A stretch of 35,150 nucleotides of DNA from JBHIKY01 sp042139015 (GCF_042139015.1 NZ_JBHIKY010000031.1:1-35150), one strand, 5' to 3'; numbered from the stretch's first letter, positions 22,509 through 32,288 are shown. Made by a program: numbers and translations. The notes: generated by a model not told the origin, from the sequence alone.

Positions 22509-22582
22509 ATTTCAAAAAAACATAAATACCTGTTCTTTAACAAACCATAGGAAATAGAAGTTTGCATACTGAGGAGGTACTT

Positions 22583-25500
22583 ATGAAAGCACACAGTTCC
22601 CCTAAGGCACAGGGATTATATGACCCGGCTGATGAGCATGATGCATGCGGTATTGGAATGATTGCTCATATTAATGGTCGAAAATCACATGATATTATTC
22701 AAAACGCCATTACAATTCTTTGCAATCTTGAACATCGTGGAGGTCAGTCTGCTGATATTAGTACGGGAGACGGCGCCGGAATACTTACTCAAATTCCACA
22801 TTATTTTATGAAGCATGAGTGTGAAAAATTAAATGTTGAACTGCCTGCTGAAGGCAGGTATGGCCTTGGAATGGTGTTTCTTCCCCAGACCTATGCACTT
22901 CGTCGTCAGTGTGAAGAGGTCCTTCGCGAACTGATTGAAGAGGAAGGACAGCAGCTATTAGGTTGGAGGACAGTGCCGGTCAACGATTCATTCGTCGGAG
23001 ATCACGCTAAGAAATCAAAACCTTTTATCCGGCAATTTTTCATAAGTCCAGGCAGCGGCCTGAAAACAAGACTCGATTTCGAACGCAGGTTATTTATCAT
23101 CCGCAAACGCGCAGAAAAGAAACTGCAGAATATAGAAGAAATCTTTTATATCAGCAGCCTGTCAACAACCACAATCGTTTATAAAGGAATGCTTATACCC
23201 GAACAGCTCGGCTCCTTTTTTATTGATCTGAACCATCCTGATTTCACTTCATCACTCGCACTTGTACACTCGCGTTTCAGCACGAATACGTTCCCGAGCT
23301 GGGAACGTTCGCATCCGAACCGTTATACGATCCATAATGGTGAATTTAATACGATCCGGGGAAATGTAAATTGGATGAGAGCACGTGAAGCGTTATGTAC
23401 TTCAGAATTTTTTAATGATAAAGATATGCAGAAACTGCATCCGATTATTGATAGTGATGGCAGTGATTCCTCGATGTTTGATAACTGTTTTGAGTTTTTG
23501 CATTTGTCCGGCAGGACGCTAGCGCATACAGCAATGATGATGATTCCAGAACCTTGGACGAATGATAAGTACATGGATGCTGCTAAAAAAGGGTTTTATG
23601 AGTACCATAGCTGTCTGATGGAGCCATGGGACGGGCCGGCAGCGGTTGTATTTACCGACGGACGCCAGATAGGAGCGTGTTTGGATAGAAACGGGCTGAG
23701 GCCTGCGAGGTATTACGTGACAAAAGACGGCTTGATCGTTTTCGGCTCCGAGGTGGGAATCCTCGATATTTATGCCGAGAAAATTGAATACAAAGAAAGG
23801 CTGCATCCTGGAAAAATGCTCCTTATAGATACAGATAAAGGCGAGATTATTTCAGATGAAAAAATAAAAAAACAAATTGCTGCGGAGAAGCCTTATAAAA
23901 AATGGACCGCGCGTTATTTAATCGATATTTCTGATCTTCCAGAAAAACCATTGAGCAACGGGATTCTGGAAAGAAATGTCCTGCCTCTTCAAAAGGGATT
24001 CGGCTATACGACTGAAGAAATAAATAAAATATTAAAGCCAATGGTTACGGATAAAAAAGATCCTGTAGGTTCAATGGGTTATGATTCACCACTCGCAGTA
24101 CTTTCCAAACAGCCGCAGCTTTTATATAACTATTTTAAACAGCTGTTTGCCCAGGTGACAAACCCTCCGATTGACGCGATTCGAGAAAAGATAATTATCG
24201 CTGCAGAAACAACCATTGGCAGAGAGGGCAATCTAGTAGTGCCGAATGCAGAAAGCTGCAGAAAAATCAGGATCCAGACCCCTGTACTGACCTCTGAAAA
24301 TTTTGAAAAATTACGTCAAAATGTTTTGGAAGAATTTAAAGTCAGCGAATTATCTATCTGTTTTCCTGCAGAATCAGGAACAATGAAAGCTTCGCTTGAT
24401 TCATTATTTTCAAGGGCAGAAGCAGCAATTGATAATGGAGCCGCTTTACTTATCTTGTCGGACCGGACCGTAAGTGAGACGGAAGCAGCGATTCCTGCAC
24501 TGTTGGCTGTCTCGGGGCTGCATCATTATTTAATACGAAAGGGAAAACGGACGAAGGCAAGTATTATTTTGGATTCTGCTGAACCGAGAGAGGTTCATCA
24601 TTTTGCAGTACTGCTTGGGTATGGAGTGGAAGCTATACATCCGTATTTAGCATATGCCTCCCTCAACCAGCTTGTAGTCAATGGCGATCTCCGACAGATC
24701 AGTCGTAATGATGCGATTGCCGAGTATATCCAGGCTGCCACCGACGGTATCGTGAAAGTGATGTCTAAAATGGGTATTTCCACTATTCAGAGCTACCGTG
24801 GGGCGCAAATATTTGAGGCAGTCGGTATCCATAAGGATGTAATAAAAGAATACTTTACTCGAACTTCCTCAAAGCTAGGCGGCATTGGTTTGGATACTAT
24901 TGAAACAGAAGCACTTCAGCGACATCGGGAAGCATTTCGCATACCAAGGGGAAGTCGGCCTGTCCTGGCATCTGGGGACGATTTCCAATGGCGTGTGAAT
25001 GGAGAAGATCATCAATACAATCCAGCCACCATTCATCTACTGCAGCAGGCGTGCCGTACTAATAACTATGAACTGTATTTAAAATATACCAAGCTGCTGA
25101 CGAGTACTGAAAAAAATCTGCAATCTCTGCGCGGCCTGCTTTCATTTAAAAACAGAAAGCCAGTAAGGCTGGAGGAGGTAGAATCTGAAAAAGAAATTAT
25201 AAAGCGCTTTAAAACAGGAGCGATGTCCTTTGGCTCGATTAGTGAAGAAGCACATGAATCGCTGGCAATAGCAATGAACCGGCTTGGTGGAAAGAGTAAT
25301 TCCGGAGAAGGAGGAGAAAAAGAAGAGCGTTTTACTAAGGAACCAGGTGGAGACTGGCGCCGCAGCGCAATAAAGCAGGTGGCGTCAGGAAGGTTTGGGG
25401 TGAATAATCATTATCTAGCGAATGCAGACGAAATTCAAATTAAAATTGCGCAGGGAGCTAAGCCAGGGGAAGGCGGTCATCTGCCAGGGAAAAAGGTGTA

Positions 25501-27181
25501 TCCGTGGATAGCCGAAGTAAGAGGCTCTACTCCTGGAGTGGCGCTTATTTCTCCACCGCCTCACCACGATATTTATTCCATTGAAGACCTCGCAGAGCTG
25601 ATTCATAATTTAAAAAATGCAAACCCCCAGGCACGAATAAGTGTAAAGCTGGTAGCTGCTGCAGGTGTTGGTACGATTGCCGCAGGTGTTGCAAAAGGCA
25701 GAGCGGATCTTGTTTTGATAAGTGGTTATGACGGTGGCACCGGCGCTGCTCCCCGGACAAGTTTGAAGCATACGGGAATGCCATGGGAAATAGGGCTGGC
25801 AGAGACCCACCAGACTTTGCTTTTAAACCGGCTGCGTGACCGGATTATCGTCGAAACGGACGGTAAACTGATGACAGGCAGAGACGTTATTATCGCAGCT
25901 CTTCTCGGAGCAGAGGAATATGGATTTTCCACTGCCCCGCTGGTCGTTCTTGGCTGTGTAATGATGCGGGTCTGCCATTTAGATACGTGTCCTGTCGGAG
26001 TCGCTACTCAAGACCCGGAATTACGAAAAAAATTTACAGGGAAGCCTGAGCATGTTGTGAATTTTATGAAATTCATCGCAAAGGATGTCCGTGAGCGTAT
26101 GGCCGGACTTGGCTTTCGAACGATCAATGAAATGATTGGAAGAACGGATGTTTTTACAACTGAGACGGCTGTTAATCATTGGAAAGCACGAGGATTGAAT
26201 CTCAGCGCACTTCTCCATCAGCCTGACGTGCCTGAAACAGTCAGCCGTTATGCCGTACAAGAGCAAGTGCATGGGTTAGATAAAACACTCGATTATCAGG
26301 AACTGATCCCTATTTGCAAACCGGCGATTGAAAACCAGCAAGCCGTAAAAGCCACAGTACTCATTCGCAATATTAACCGCGTGGCCGGAACAATGGTAGG
26401 AAATGAAATCACAAAGCGATATGGCCGCCAGGGGCTCCCTGAGGATACGATCCAACTGACGTTTAAAGGCTCAGCCGGCCAAAGCTTTGCTGCGTTTATT
26501 CCATCGGGATTAACAATGACACTTGTAGGGGATGCCAATGATTACGTTGGAAAAGGTCTTTCCGGAGGAAAAATCATCATTTATCCATCAAGAAAATCCA
26601 CTTTCACTGCCTCAGAGAATATTATTATCGGCAATGTATGCTTTTATGGGGCAATCAATGGAGAAGCTTATATCCAGGGAATTGCCGGTGAACGATTCTG
26701 TGTGAGAAACAGCGGCGCACAGGTAGTAGTAGAAGGAATTGGAGATCATGGCTGTGAATATATGACAGGTGGTAAAGTCGTCGTACTCGGAAAAACCGGA
26801 AAAAACTTTGCGGCAGGCATGTCCGGAGGAATTGCGTACGTGCTCGTTTCACCATCTGAGTCCTTTGAGAAGAATTGTAATCTCGGACAAGTAGAGCTGC
26901 AGTCTGTCGATGATGAAAAAGAACAAAAAGAACTAAAGAATCTTATTGAGAAGCATTACAACTATACAAACAGTCAAAAAGCAAAACTGGTGCTTGCCAA
27001 CTGGGTACAGGAGCTACCTCATATTATTAAAGTGGTGCCTAAGGATTATGCAGAGATGCAGGACCGGATTGAAAAGCTCAAAAAAGATGGGCTGAGTGCT
27101 AAACAGGCAGCTATGACAGCTTTTAATGACAGTAAAAAAGCGGTAGAAAAAATAAAAGAACCGATAGGATTAGAGGGATAA
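22583..27181 (+). CDS. gltB: Glutamate synthase (NADPH) large subunit
   Basis: 1532 residues; named gltA in B. subtilis. It makes glutamate from glutamine and 2-oxoglutarate. ATG 22583 follows GAGGAGG. A short propeptide ends at Cys22 (EHDACGIGM), the nucleophile of the N-terminal glutaminase domain, exposed after cleavage. Then follow the central domain, the FMN-binding synthase domain (GGKSNSGEGGE, ISVKLVAAAGVGTIAAGV, SGYDGGTGAAPRTS), the 3Fe-4S cysteines in GCVMMRVCHLDTCPVG (near residue 1123) and the C-terminal beta-helix with repeated Gly. The length is normal. The small subunit follows after 3 bases. I see no gltC gene next to it and no clear TnrA or GltC site. Confidence 0.98.
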   Translation: MKAHSSPKAQGLYDPADEHDACGIGMIAHINGRKSHDIIQNAITILCNLEHRGGQSADISTGDGAGILTQIPHYFMKHECEKLNVELPAEGRYGLGMVFLPQTYALRRQCEEVLRELIEEEGQQLLGWRTVPVNDSFVGDHAKKSKPFIRQFFISPGSGLKTRLDFERRLFIIRKRAEKKLQNIEEIFYISSLSTTTIVYKGMLIPEQLGSFFIDLNHPDFTSSLALVHSRFSTNTFPSWERSHPNRYTIHNGEFNTIRGNVNWMRAREALCTSEFFNDKDMQKLHPIIDSDGSDSSMFDNCFEFLHLSGRTLAHTAMMMIPEPWTNDKYMDAAKKGFYEYHSCLMEPWDGPAAVVFTDGRQIGACLDRNGLRPARYYVTKDGLIVFGSEVGILDIYAEKIEYKERLHPGKMLLIDTDKGEIISDEKIKKQIAAEKPYKKWTARYLIDISDLPEKPLSNGILERNVLPLQKGFGYTTEEINKILKPMVTDKKDPVGSMGYDSPLAVLSKQPQLLYNYFKQLFAQVTNPPIDAIREKIIIAAETTIGREGNLVVPNAESCRKIRIQTPVLTSENFEKLRQNVLEEFKVSELSICFPAESGTMKASLDSLFSRAEAAIDNGAALLILSDRTVSETEAAIPALLAVSGLHHYLIRKGKRTKASIILDSAEPREVHHFAVLLGYGVEAIHPYLAYASLNQLVVNGDLRQISRNDAIAEYIQAATDGIVKVMSKMGISTIQSYRGAQIFEAVGIHKDVIKEYFTRTSSKLGGIGLDTIETEALQRHREAFRIPRGSRPVLASGDDFQWRVNGEDHQYNPATIHLLQQACRTNNYELYLKYTKLLTSTEKNLQSLRGLLSFKNRKPVRLEEVESEKEIIKRFKTGAMSFGSISEEAHESLAIAMNRLGGKSNSGEGGEKEERFTKEPGGDWRRSAIKQVASGRFGVNNHYLANADEIQIKIAQGAKPGEGGHLPGKKVYPWIAEVRGSTPGVALISPPPHHDIYSIEDLAELIHNLKNANPQARISVKLVAAAGVGTIAAGVAKGRADLVLISGYDGGTGAAPRTSLKHTGMPWEIGLAETHQTLLLNRLRDRIIVETDGKLMTGRDVIIAALLGAEEYGFSTAPLVVLGCVMMRVCHLDTCPVGVATQDPELRKKFTGKPEHVVNFMKFIAKDVRERMAGLGFRTINEMIGRTDVFTTETAVNHWKARGLNLSALLHQPDVPETVSRYAVQEQVHGLDKTLDYQELIPICKPAIENQQAVKATVLIRNINRVAGTMVGNEITKRYGRQGLPEDTIQLTFKGSAGQSFAAFIPSGLTMTLVGDANDYVGKGLSGGKIIIYPSRKSTFTASENIIIGNVCFYGAINGEAYIQGIAGERFCVRNSGAQVVVEGIGDHGCEYMTGGKVVVLGKTGKNFAAGMSGGIAYVLVSPSESFEKNCNLGQVELQSVDDEKEQKELKNLIEKHYNYTNSQKAKLVLANWVQELPHIIKVVPKDYAEMQDRIEKLKKDGLSAKQAAMTAFNDSKKAVEKIKEPIGLEG

Positions 27182-27184
27182 AAC

Positions 27185-28669
27185 ATGGGAAAACCGACTG
27201 GTTTTCGAGAATATCAGAGACAGGCCTGGCCGGAAAGAGATCCAGTCCAACGCTCAAAGGACTGGTGCGATTATACGCTGCCGATGACAGAGGAGGAAGT
27301 AAAGAAACAAGGGTCACGCTGTATGGACTGCGGTATTCCGACTTGTCATATGGGCACTGAAATAAATGGTTTGACAAGTGGATGTCCGGTGTATCACCTA
27401 ATACCGGAATGGAATGACCTTGTTTACCAGGGACAGTGGAAAAAAGCTCTTGAAAGAGAGCATCAAATGAATAACTTCCCAGAATTCACCGGAATGGCAT
27501 GTCCCGCTCCGTGTGAAGGAGCGTGCGTGCTTGGCATAAATGAACCGCCGGTGGCTATTCGTGCTGTGGAGCGTGCGATAATCGAAAAAGGATTTGAGGA
27601 AGGGTGGGTGCAGCCACAGCCGCCGCGAAAACGCACTGACAAAAGAGTGGCCGTAATCGGATCAGGACCAGCAGGACTGGCATGTGCCGATCAACTCAAC
27701 AAAGCAGGTCATAATGTAACCGTGTTTGAAAAACATGACCGGGCAGGAGGATTGCTGACCTACGGTATCCCCGAAATGAAACTGCCCTATAACATTGTAG
27801 AAAGAAGACTTTCTCTGTTAAAAGAGGAAGGTATCACATTTCTTACTAGCACAGAAGTTGGAAAAGAATTTCCAGTGTCTGTTCTTTATCAGGAGTTTGA
27901 TGCTGTCGTATTATGCGGAGGAGCGGCCGTTCATCGGGATCTTGACGTAGAAGGAAGAAACCTCAAAGGTATTCACTTTGCGATGGATTTTTTGCATGCT
28001 AACACGAAAAGTCTGCTTGACTCAGCTCTGCAGGACGGAAAATATATTACTGCCAAAGGAAAAAATGTAATTGTAATTGGTGGCGGAGATACCGGGACCG
28101 ATTGTATTGCCACCGCAATCAGACACAATTGTAAAAGCTTAGTGCAATTCGATATATATCCTCACAAACCATCTGAGCGACTAGAGGAAAACCCGTGGCC
28201 GCAGTGGCCGGTGATTCATCGCGTCGAATACGGCCAAAAGGAAGCAGCCTCCGCATTCGGTAAAGATCCACGGACTTATGAAGTCTTGACAAAAAAATTT
28301 ACAGGGGATGAAAATGGCCGGGTAAAAGCAGTGCATACTATTCAAGTGCATACAGAAATAAGTGAAACAGGAGAAAGAAAGCGGACAGAACTGCAGGGTA
28401 CCGAAAAAGTGTGGCCGGCGGAGCTTGTTTTGTTAGCTATCGGATTTAGCGGCCCTGAACAGGGGCTCCTAAAAACGCTTGGTGTCCACACAGATGAGCG
28501 TTCCAATGTCAAAGCGGAATATGGCGTATATCAAACAAACATTGAGAATGTTTTTGCAGCTGGTGATATGAGGAGAGGTCAAAGTCTCATTGTCTGGGCC
28601 ATAAACGAGGGAAGAGAAGCAGCAAGAGAATGTGACCGCTATTTAATGGGGGAAACTGATCTTCCATGA
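27185..28669 (+). CDS. gltD: Glutamate synthase (NADPH) small subunit
   Basis: 494 residues; gltB in B. subtilis. It feeds electrons from NADPH through FAD and Fe-S clusters to the large subunit. The N-terminal cluster-binding cysteines are CMDCGIPTCHMG, GCPVYHLIPEWN and CPAPCEGACVLGI (about 41-120). The FAD-binding motif is VAVIGSGPAGLACADQL (about 154-170) and the NADPH-binding motif is VIVIGGGDTGTDCIAT (about 297-312). The C-terminal VFAAGDMRRGQSLIVWAI is the usual second FAD contact. The length is normal. It is translationally close to the large subunit, forming one operon. Confidence 0.98.
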   Translation: MGKPTGFREYQRQAWPERDPVQRSKDWCDYTLPMTEEEVKKQGSRCMDCGIPTCHMGTEINGLTSGCPVYHLIPEWNDLVYQGQWKKALEREHQMNNFPEFTGMACPAPCEGACVLGINEPPVAIRAVERAIIEKGFEEGWVQPQPPRKRTDKRVAVIGSGPAGLACADQLNKAGHNVTVFEKHDRAGGLLTYGIPEMKLPYNIVERRLSLLKEEGITFLTSTEVGKEFPVSVLYQEFDAVVLCGGAAVHRDLDVEGRNLKGIHFAMDFLHANTKSLLDSALQDGKYITAKGKNVIVIGGGDTGTDCIATAIRHNCKSLVQFDIYPHKPSERLEENPWPQWPVIHRVEYGQKEAASAFGKDPRTYEVLTKKFTGDENGRVKAVHTIQVHTEISETGERKRTELQGTEKVWPAELVLLAIGFSGPEQGLLKTLGVHTDERSNVKAEYGVYQTNIENVFAAGDMRRGQSLIVWAINEGREAARECDRYLMGETDLP

Positions 28670-28681
28670 GATAATGCAGCA

Positions 28682-28703
28682 GGCACCATGGTTTCATGGT
28701 GCC
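28682..28703 (+). terminator. First hairpin after gltD
   Basis: GGCACCATG/CATGGTGCC, a perfect 9-bp stem with a GTTT loop and no T-run. It is followed directly by a second hairpin. Confidence 0.55.
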
Positions 28704-28704
28704 T

Positions 28705-28745
28705 CAGGTTGTTAAGAAAGTCTTCTCAACAACCTGTTTTTTGTT
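28705..28745 (+). terminator. Main terminator of gltBD
   Basis: CAGGTTGTT / AACAACCTG stem with an inner AGAA/TTCT pairing, followed by TTTTTTGTTT. Confidence 0.85.
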
Positions 28746-28870
28746 TAATAATCCAATTATTCAGATATTTAAAGTTCACTATTAATTTGAATCCGCTATA
28801 GACGGACCGTTAGCTGAAGCGCTGCCCACGGAAAGCGTAGGACTTGTCCACTGCTTTTTTTACCATGCAA

Positions 28871-28903
28871 AAGGGGCGAGTATCATTTATGATACAGCCC
28901 CTT
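28871..28903 (-). terminator. Terminator of the small gene at 28907
   Basis: AAGGGGC...GCCCCTT outer stem with an inner GTATCA/TGATAC stem. On the minus strand it ends in TTTT. Confidence 0.8.
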
Positions 28904-28906
28904 ATG

Positions 28907-29125
28907 CTACTCTTGAACCTCTTCATTCCAGCAGTCGCTGTTTTTCCAGGATTCTGCAGTGCTGCATAGTGTATCAGGGGATGCTTCTGGAGTTTCTGAT
29001 AATGCTTTCTTCAGCGACATGATAAAGAGCTGGTATTCAGCTTTGGTTAAATGCTTGAGCTCAAGTGAGTGCAGAATGCTATGAACAAGTTCTTCTTCAT
29101 GGGGAGACTCAAATGTAATTTTCAC
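28907..29125 (-). CDS. Small acidic hypothetical protein
   Basis: 72 residues from GTG 29125, preceded by GAGGTG at 6 bases. The longer ATG frame to 29191 lacks a ribosome site. The sequence VKITFESPHEEELVHSIL, then LELKHLTKAEYQLFIMSLKK, then an acidic tail with two Cys (DTLCSTAESW, NSDCWNEE), is a short beta-strand plus helices and looks soluble. I do not recognise it. It has its own terminator. Confidence 0.65.
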   Translation of the reverse strand: MKITFESPHEEELVHSILHSLELKHLTKAEYQLFIMSLKKALSETPEASPDTLCSTAESWKNSDCWNEEVQE

Positions 29126-29321
29126 GTACCGCACCTCGACTTTAAACAGATTGTAATAATTAGTCTTTGTATATACAGAAAATATAAACAAAAATTTTTA
29201 AAAAAATAATCTGCCTGTAAATGAGTAGATCTTATATACCAGGTAATGAACATTCAAAATACCCAAATTACTTGCAATATTCTGTTACTTCTTCTAGTCT
29301 TAAAGGACGAGGGGGGTTCCC

Positions 29322-29741
29322 ATGAATATCATAATGTACCTTTTATTAGCAGCAGCTGGATGTATTGTACCATTTTTTATTTATTTTAATTTCTTCTCTA
29401 AGCAGCATAAATTGATCGATCTCTCCATAGTAAGTTATAAGATTTTACAGGATAATGTCCAGGCATCAGATGATGATATTTACGTAAAGGCAATCCTTAC
29501 GAACACTGGAGATGATATTATTATTATTTCTTTAGAGTTACACAACGAAAAATTGAAAGAGCCGGTGAAATTAATAGAAGAGAGTATTCATTTAAGGAAT
29601 GAAGAAAGCACAATGAAGGAGCTTACAAAGAAGATCAACAGTGATGATGCAGAATTGTTAATTCATACTCCATCCACTCTGAATGTATTTGATAACCATG
29701 GAAACCGGCAGACAATAAACTTGAAGGCAGCAGCTTCATAA
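29322..29741 (+). CDS. Membrane-anchored hypothetical protein
   Basis: 139 residues. The N-terminal hydrophobic helix is at about 4-24 (IMYLLLAAAGCIVPFFIYF). The Cys is not a convincing lipobox because there is no charged N-region. The rest is a single beta-rich domain (DDDIYVKAILTNTGDDIIII, ESIHLRNEESTMKELTKKI) with an immunoglobulin-like feel, presumably facing outside. AGGGGGG lies ahead of the ATG. The family and function are not recognised. It ends in a bidirectional terminator. Confidence 0.65.
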   Translation: MNIIMYLLLAAAGCIVPFFIYFNFFSKQHKLIDLSIVSYKILQDNVQASDDDIYVKAILTNTGDDIIIISLELHNEKLKEPVKLIEESIHLRNEESTMKELTKKINSDDAELLIHTPSTLNVFDNHGNRQTINLKAAAS

Positions 29742-29750
29742 AGTGCCAAA

Positions 29751-29781
29751 AAGACCCGTGCCATAATGGCATTCGGGTCTT
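29751..29781. terminator. Bidirectional terminator between convergent genes
   Basis: AAGACCCG/CGGGTCTT outer stem with a GCCATAATGGC inner palindrome. It is shared with the sugar transporter gene on the minus strand. Confidence 0.85.
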
Positions 29782-29785
29782 ATAT

Positions 29786-31177
29786 TTATGCACTGCGAGG
29801 TTTTCTCCATACCATTTCTAGTTCCTCAAGCGATTTTCCTTTCGTTTCGGGGACCATTTTCCACACAAACAAAGCAGATAGAATGCTCATAACACCATAA
29901 AAGCTATAAGTGAGGCCGCCGCTGAATTCCATCATCATCGGGTAGGTGGAGGAAATAAAATAATTTGCTGCCCATTGGGCGGCTACGGCAAGAGCTACTG
30001 CTTTACCTCTTACTTTATTTGGAAACATTTCAGAGAGCAGTACCCATACCACCGGCCCCCAGGACATCATAAAGGAGGCAGTATAGATAATAATAAAAAT
30101 CAGCGTACCGATACCAATCGCATCCATAAAGGCCATTCCCGCCACCCCAAACATGCCTGCGGTCATTCCAATCGAACCAATTATCAATAATGGCTTGCGT
30201 CCAATTTTATCAACGGTCAATATAGCAATTACGGTAAATATCACATTGACCAGTCCCATAATGATCGTTTGAAACATCGACGCATCCCGGGCCGCTCCCA
30301 TGCTTTCAAAAATACGCGGTGCATAGTAAAGCGCGACATTAATACCAACGAACTGCTGGAAAATGGACAGGAGAACACCTATCACAATAATTAGTCTGCC
30401 AAATTCAAGCAGCTTTCCTTTTTTCGTGTCAAAAGATTGCTTAATTTCGAAAAGAGTTGCTTTAGCCATCGTTTTATCATATATTTTCGAAAGTATCTCC
30501 AGTGCCTTTTGGTCGTTATTCTGCGATGCTAAATATCTTGGTGTTTCTGGAACGGCGAATAGTAATGTTAAAAATAAAAGTGCAGGTACAGCCTCAGAAG
30601 CAAACATATATCTCCAGCCAATATCATTAATCCAATCCAGCGTCTGACCTCTTGCAATCCCCCAGTTTACAAAGTAAACAATAAGCATTCCAAAGATAAT
30701 TGCAAATTGGTTCAAAGATACTAAACGTCCCCGGATATGAGGTGGGGCAATTTCCCCTATATATACCGGAGAAACAGCAGACGCAAGTCCGACTCCGATT
30801 CCCCCAATAATTCTGTATACATTAAACATAACAAGCAGACTCACTGATGGCTCTCCGGCAGTAAAGAAAAGAAATTCAGGATAAGCTGAACCGAGAGCAG
30901 AAAAAAAGAATAAAAGAGCAGCAAGAATAAGAGTGAATTTTCTTCCAAATCTAGTAGAAAAATAGCCTGAGAGAATGCCGCCGAGAATGCATCCAATAAG
31001 TGCACTTGAAACAGTAAGACCGTGAACAAGTGAGCTCAATTCTAGACTTTCTGCAAAATAAGTTTGAAGCGAGCCTTCGGCACCAGATATAACGGCCGTG
31101 TCATACCCGAAAAGCAGGCCTCCGAGCGTCGCAACCAGTGTAAGCAGAGCTATGTATGCCGATTTACTTGATTGCAA
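29786..31177 (-). CDS. Sugar/H+ symporter of the major facilitator family
   Basis: 463 residues, 12 membrane helices. It has sugar-porter signatures: GGLLFGYDTAVISGA in helix 1, GRKFTL and RIIGGIGVGLASAVSPVYIGEIAP, PETPRYL after helix 6, GINVALYYAPRIFE in helix 7, DKIGRKPLLIIG, and PETKGKSLEELE at the C-terminus. It most resembles XylE/XylT-type pentose or hexose transporters; the substrate is not fixed by sequence. The start is taken as TTG 31177, because AGGAGGG lies 6 bases ahead. The ATG 36 bases upstream would put the ribosome site inside the gene. A cre site upstream indicates carbon catabolite repression. No sugar-metabolism genes adjoin it. Confidence 0.9.
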   Translation of the reverse strand: MQSSKSAYIALLTLVATLGGLLFGYDTAVISGAEGSLQTYFAESLELSSLVHGLTVSSALIGCILGGILSGYFSTRFGRKFTLILAALLFFFSALGSAYPEFLFFTAGEPSVSLLVMFNVYRIIGGIGVGLASAVSPVYIGEIAPPHIRGRLVSLNQFAIIFGMLIVYFVNWGIARGQTLDWINDIGWRYMFASEAVPALLFLTLLFAVPETPRYLASQNNDQKALEILSKIYDKTMAKATLFEIKQSFDTKKGKLLEFGRLIIVIGVLLSIFQQFVGINVALYYAPRIFESMGAARDASMFQTIIMGLVNVIFTVIAILTVDKIGRKPLLIIGSIGMTAGMFGVAGMAFMDAIGIGTLIFIIIYTASFMMSWGPVVWVLLSEMFPNKVRGKAVALAVAAQWAANYFISSTYPMMMEFSGGLTYSFYGVMSILSALFVWKMVPETKGKSLEELEMVWRKPRSA

Positions 31178-31197
31178 AGGAATCCCTCCTGTAAATT

Positions 31198-31213
31198 TTG
31201 TAATCGTTTCCAA
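31198..31213 (-). promoter_or_regulatory. Catabolite-responsive element (cre)
   Basis: Minus strand TTGGAAACGATTACA fits the CcpA consensus WTGNAANCGNWNNCW at every position. It lies between the -10 and the ribosome site, where CcpA would block transcription. Confidence 0.75.
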
Positions 31214-31218
31214 GGTAA

Positions 31219-31247
31219 ATTATAACAACTGATTATACGTTTGTACA
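31219..31247 (-). promoter_or_regulatory. Promoter of the sugar transporter
   Basis: Minus strand TGTACA, 17-bp spacer, TATAAT. The cre site begins 5 bases downstream of the -10. Confidence 0.7.
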
Positions 31248-31397
31248 GTGGATAAACTAAGTTAAAGTCATATAAGGGTGGATTTTGTATATCGAATAAA
31301 CAAAGATTTTGTCGTAAGGTGCTTCTCTTATGGAAGATTAGTAAATTTAACATGTTATAATCGGCAGAAGAAATCTGAAAGCAAAGGGAGTATTACA

Positions 31398-31826
31398 ATG
31401 AGCGGTAAAGATGTTAATGATTACCTCGAAGAAGGGATTTATGGGAAAAAAGAAACGAGGCCGGATGAAAAACGGCGTTTTCTCGGAACTTACAGGGAGC
31501 GGGTGATCATTGCTCTGACCAAAAAACAGGTTCTCGAAAAAGGTATTTATCCTGAAGTAGAGGAAGCGATGAAAGCCCACCCGGGTGCTACTTTATTAAT
31601 TAATGGAAAGCTTGCATATGCCACATTATCACCCTATACAAAGCTGGCATCCCGCTACAGCATTCATGCCCGGCGTGTCTCGAACATGGATCGGAAAACG
31701 GACATTGGGCTCGTACTAGATGCTGGACGGGCTGTTGAACATAAAGAAATATTCGTGGAAAAAAAAGAACCGGAGGATAGCACTGAAAGCCAAAAACCGT
31801 GGTGGAAAAAATTATTAGGGATCTGA
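31398..31826 (+). CDS. YueI family (DUF1694) protein
   Basis: 142 residues: VNDYLEEGIYGKKETRPDEK at the N-terminus, then RRFLGTYRERVIIALTKKQV, PGATLLINGKLAYATLSPY and YSIHARRVSNM, characteristic of YueI/DUF1694. The C-terminus is charged and ends in Trp/Lys (KPWWKKLLGI). ATG 31398 has AAAGGGAG ahead; the frame extending to 31278 is not conserved-looking. It is a soluble protein of unknown function. It ends in a strong terminator. Confidence 0.88.
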   Translation: MSGKDVNDYLEEGIYGKKETRPDEKRRFLGTYRERVIIALTKKQVLEKGIYPEVEEAMKAHPGATLLINGKLAYATLSPYTKLASRYSIHARRVSNMDRKTDIGLVLDAGRAVEHKEIFVEKKEPEDSTESQKPWWKKLLGI

Positions 31827-31827
31827 C

Positions 31828-31852
31828 AACCGGCTGATGGAGCCGGTTTTTT
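31828..31852 (+). terminator. Terminator of the YueI-like gene
   Basis: AACCGGCT/AGCCGGTT, an 8-bp stem with a 5-nt loop and TTTT tail. Confidence 0.9.
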
Positions 31853-32288
31853 ACCTTCAAACTCTATGGTGGTGTCTGTTTTTGTGAACGATTCTTGCCT
31901 ACCAAAAATATTCGACAACTGGCAATTATTCTAAATTTCCGCATCCGTGTTATTATTTATTTAGACATCCTAATTTGCCTTTTGTTACATTTAAAAAAAT
32001 AGAGACAGAAAAAAATGGATGCACCTGCGTGAGAAGATCTAGCGTACTATTTAAAATGGAATAATACTCTTTTTATGATATATAATTTCACGTACCGTAT
32101 TAAAAATAATTCACTTGCCAGTTTTATAAAAGACAGGATAGGACTGATTAGCTCCAATTCTTCCATAGGAAACGCCTGATATTAATTATTGTGGCTAACC
32201 CATTGTATACACCCTTCCTGACATCATCTCGTCTGAATAAACTGAGGAAGACAAAACAAATAAAAAATAAAAAAGGGGTGATAGCAGG
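31853..32288. other. Intergenic region, no gene seen
   Basis: About 435 bp, AT-rich, with stop codons in all frames. The only clear feature is the AAGGGGTGAT ribosome site (about 32273) for the next gene. A TATGATATATAAT stretch near 32075-32090 could hold a promoter -10 but I cannot assign it. Confidence 0.6.

Noticed and set aside
22467..22582. Hairpin before gltB considered as a riboswitch or T-box
   Set aside because: Only one stem with a T-run and no conserved T-box or riboswitch core; best explained as a terminator of upstream transcription.
23323..26855. Many minus-strand frames of 60-95 codons inside the glutamate synthase large subunit gene
   Set aside because: Antisense shadows of a 1532-codon gene; no ribosome sites or recognisable domains.
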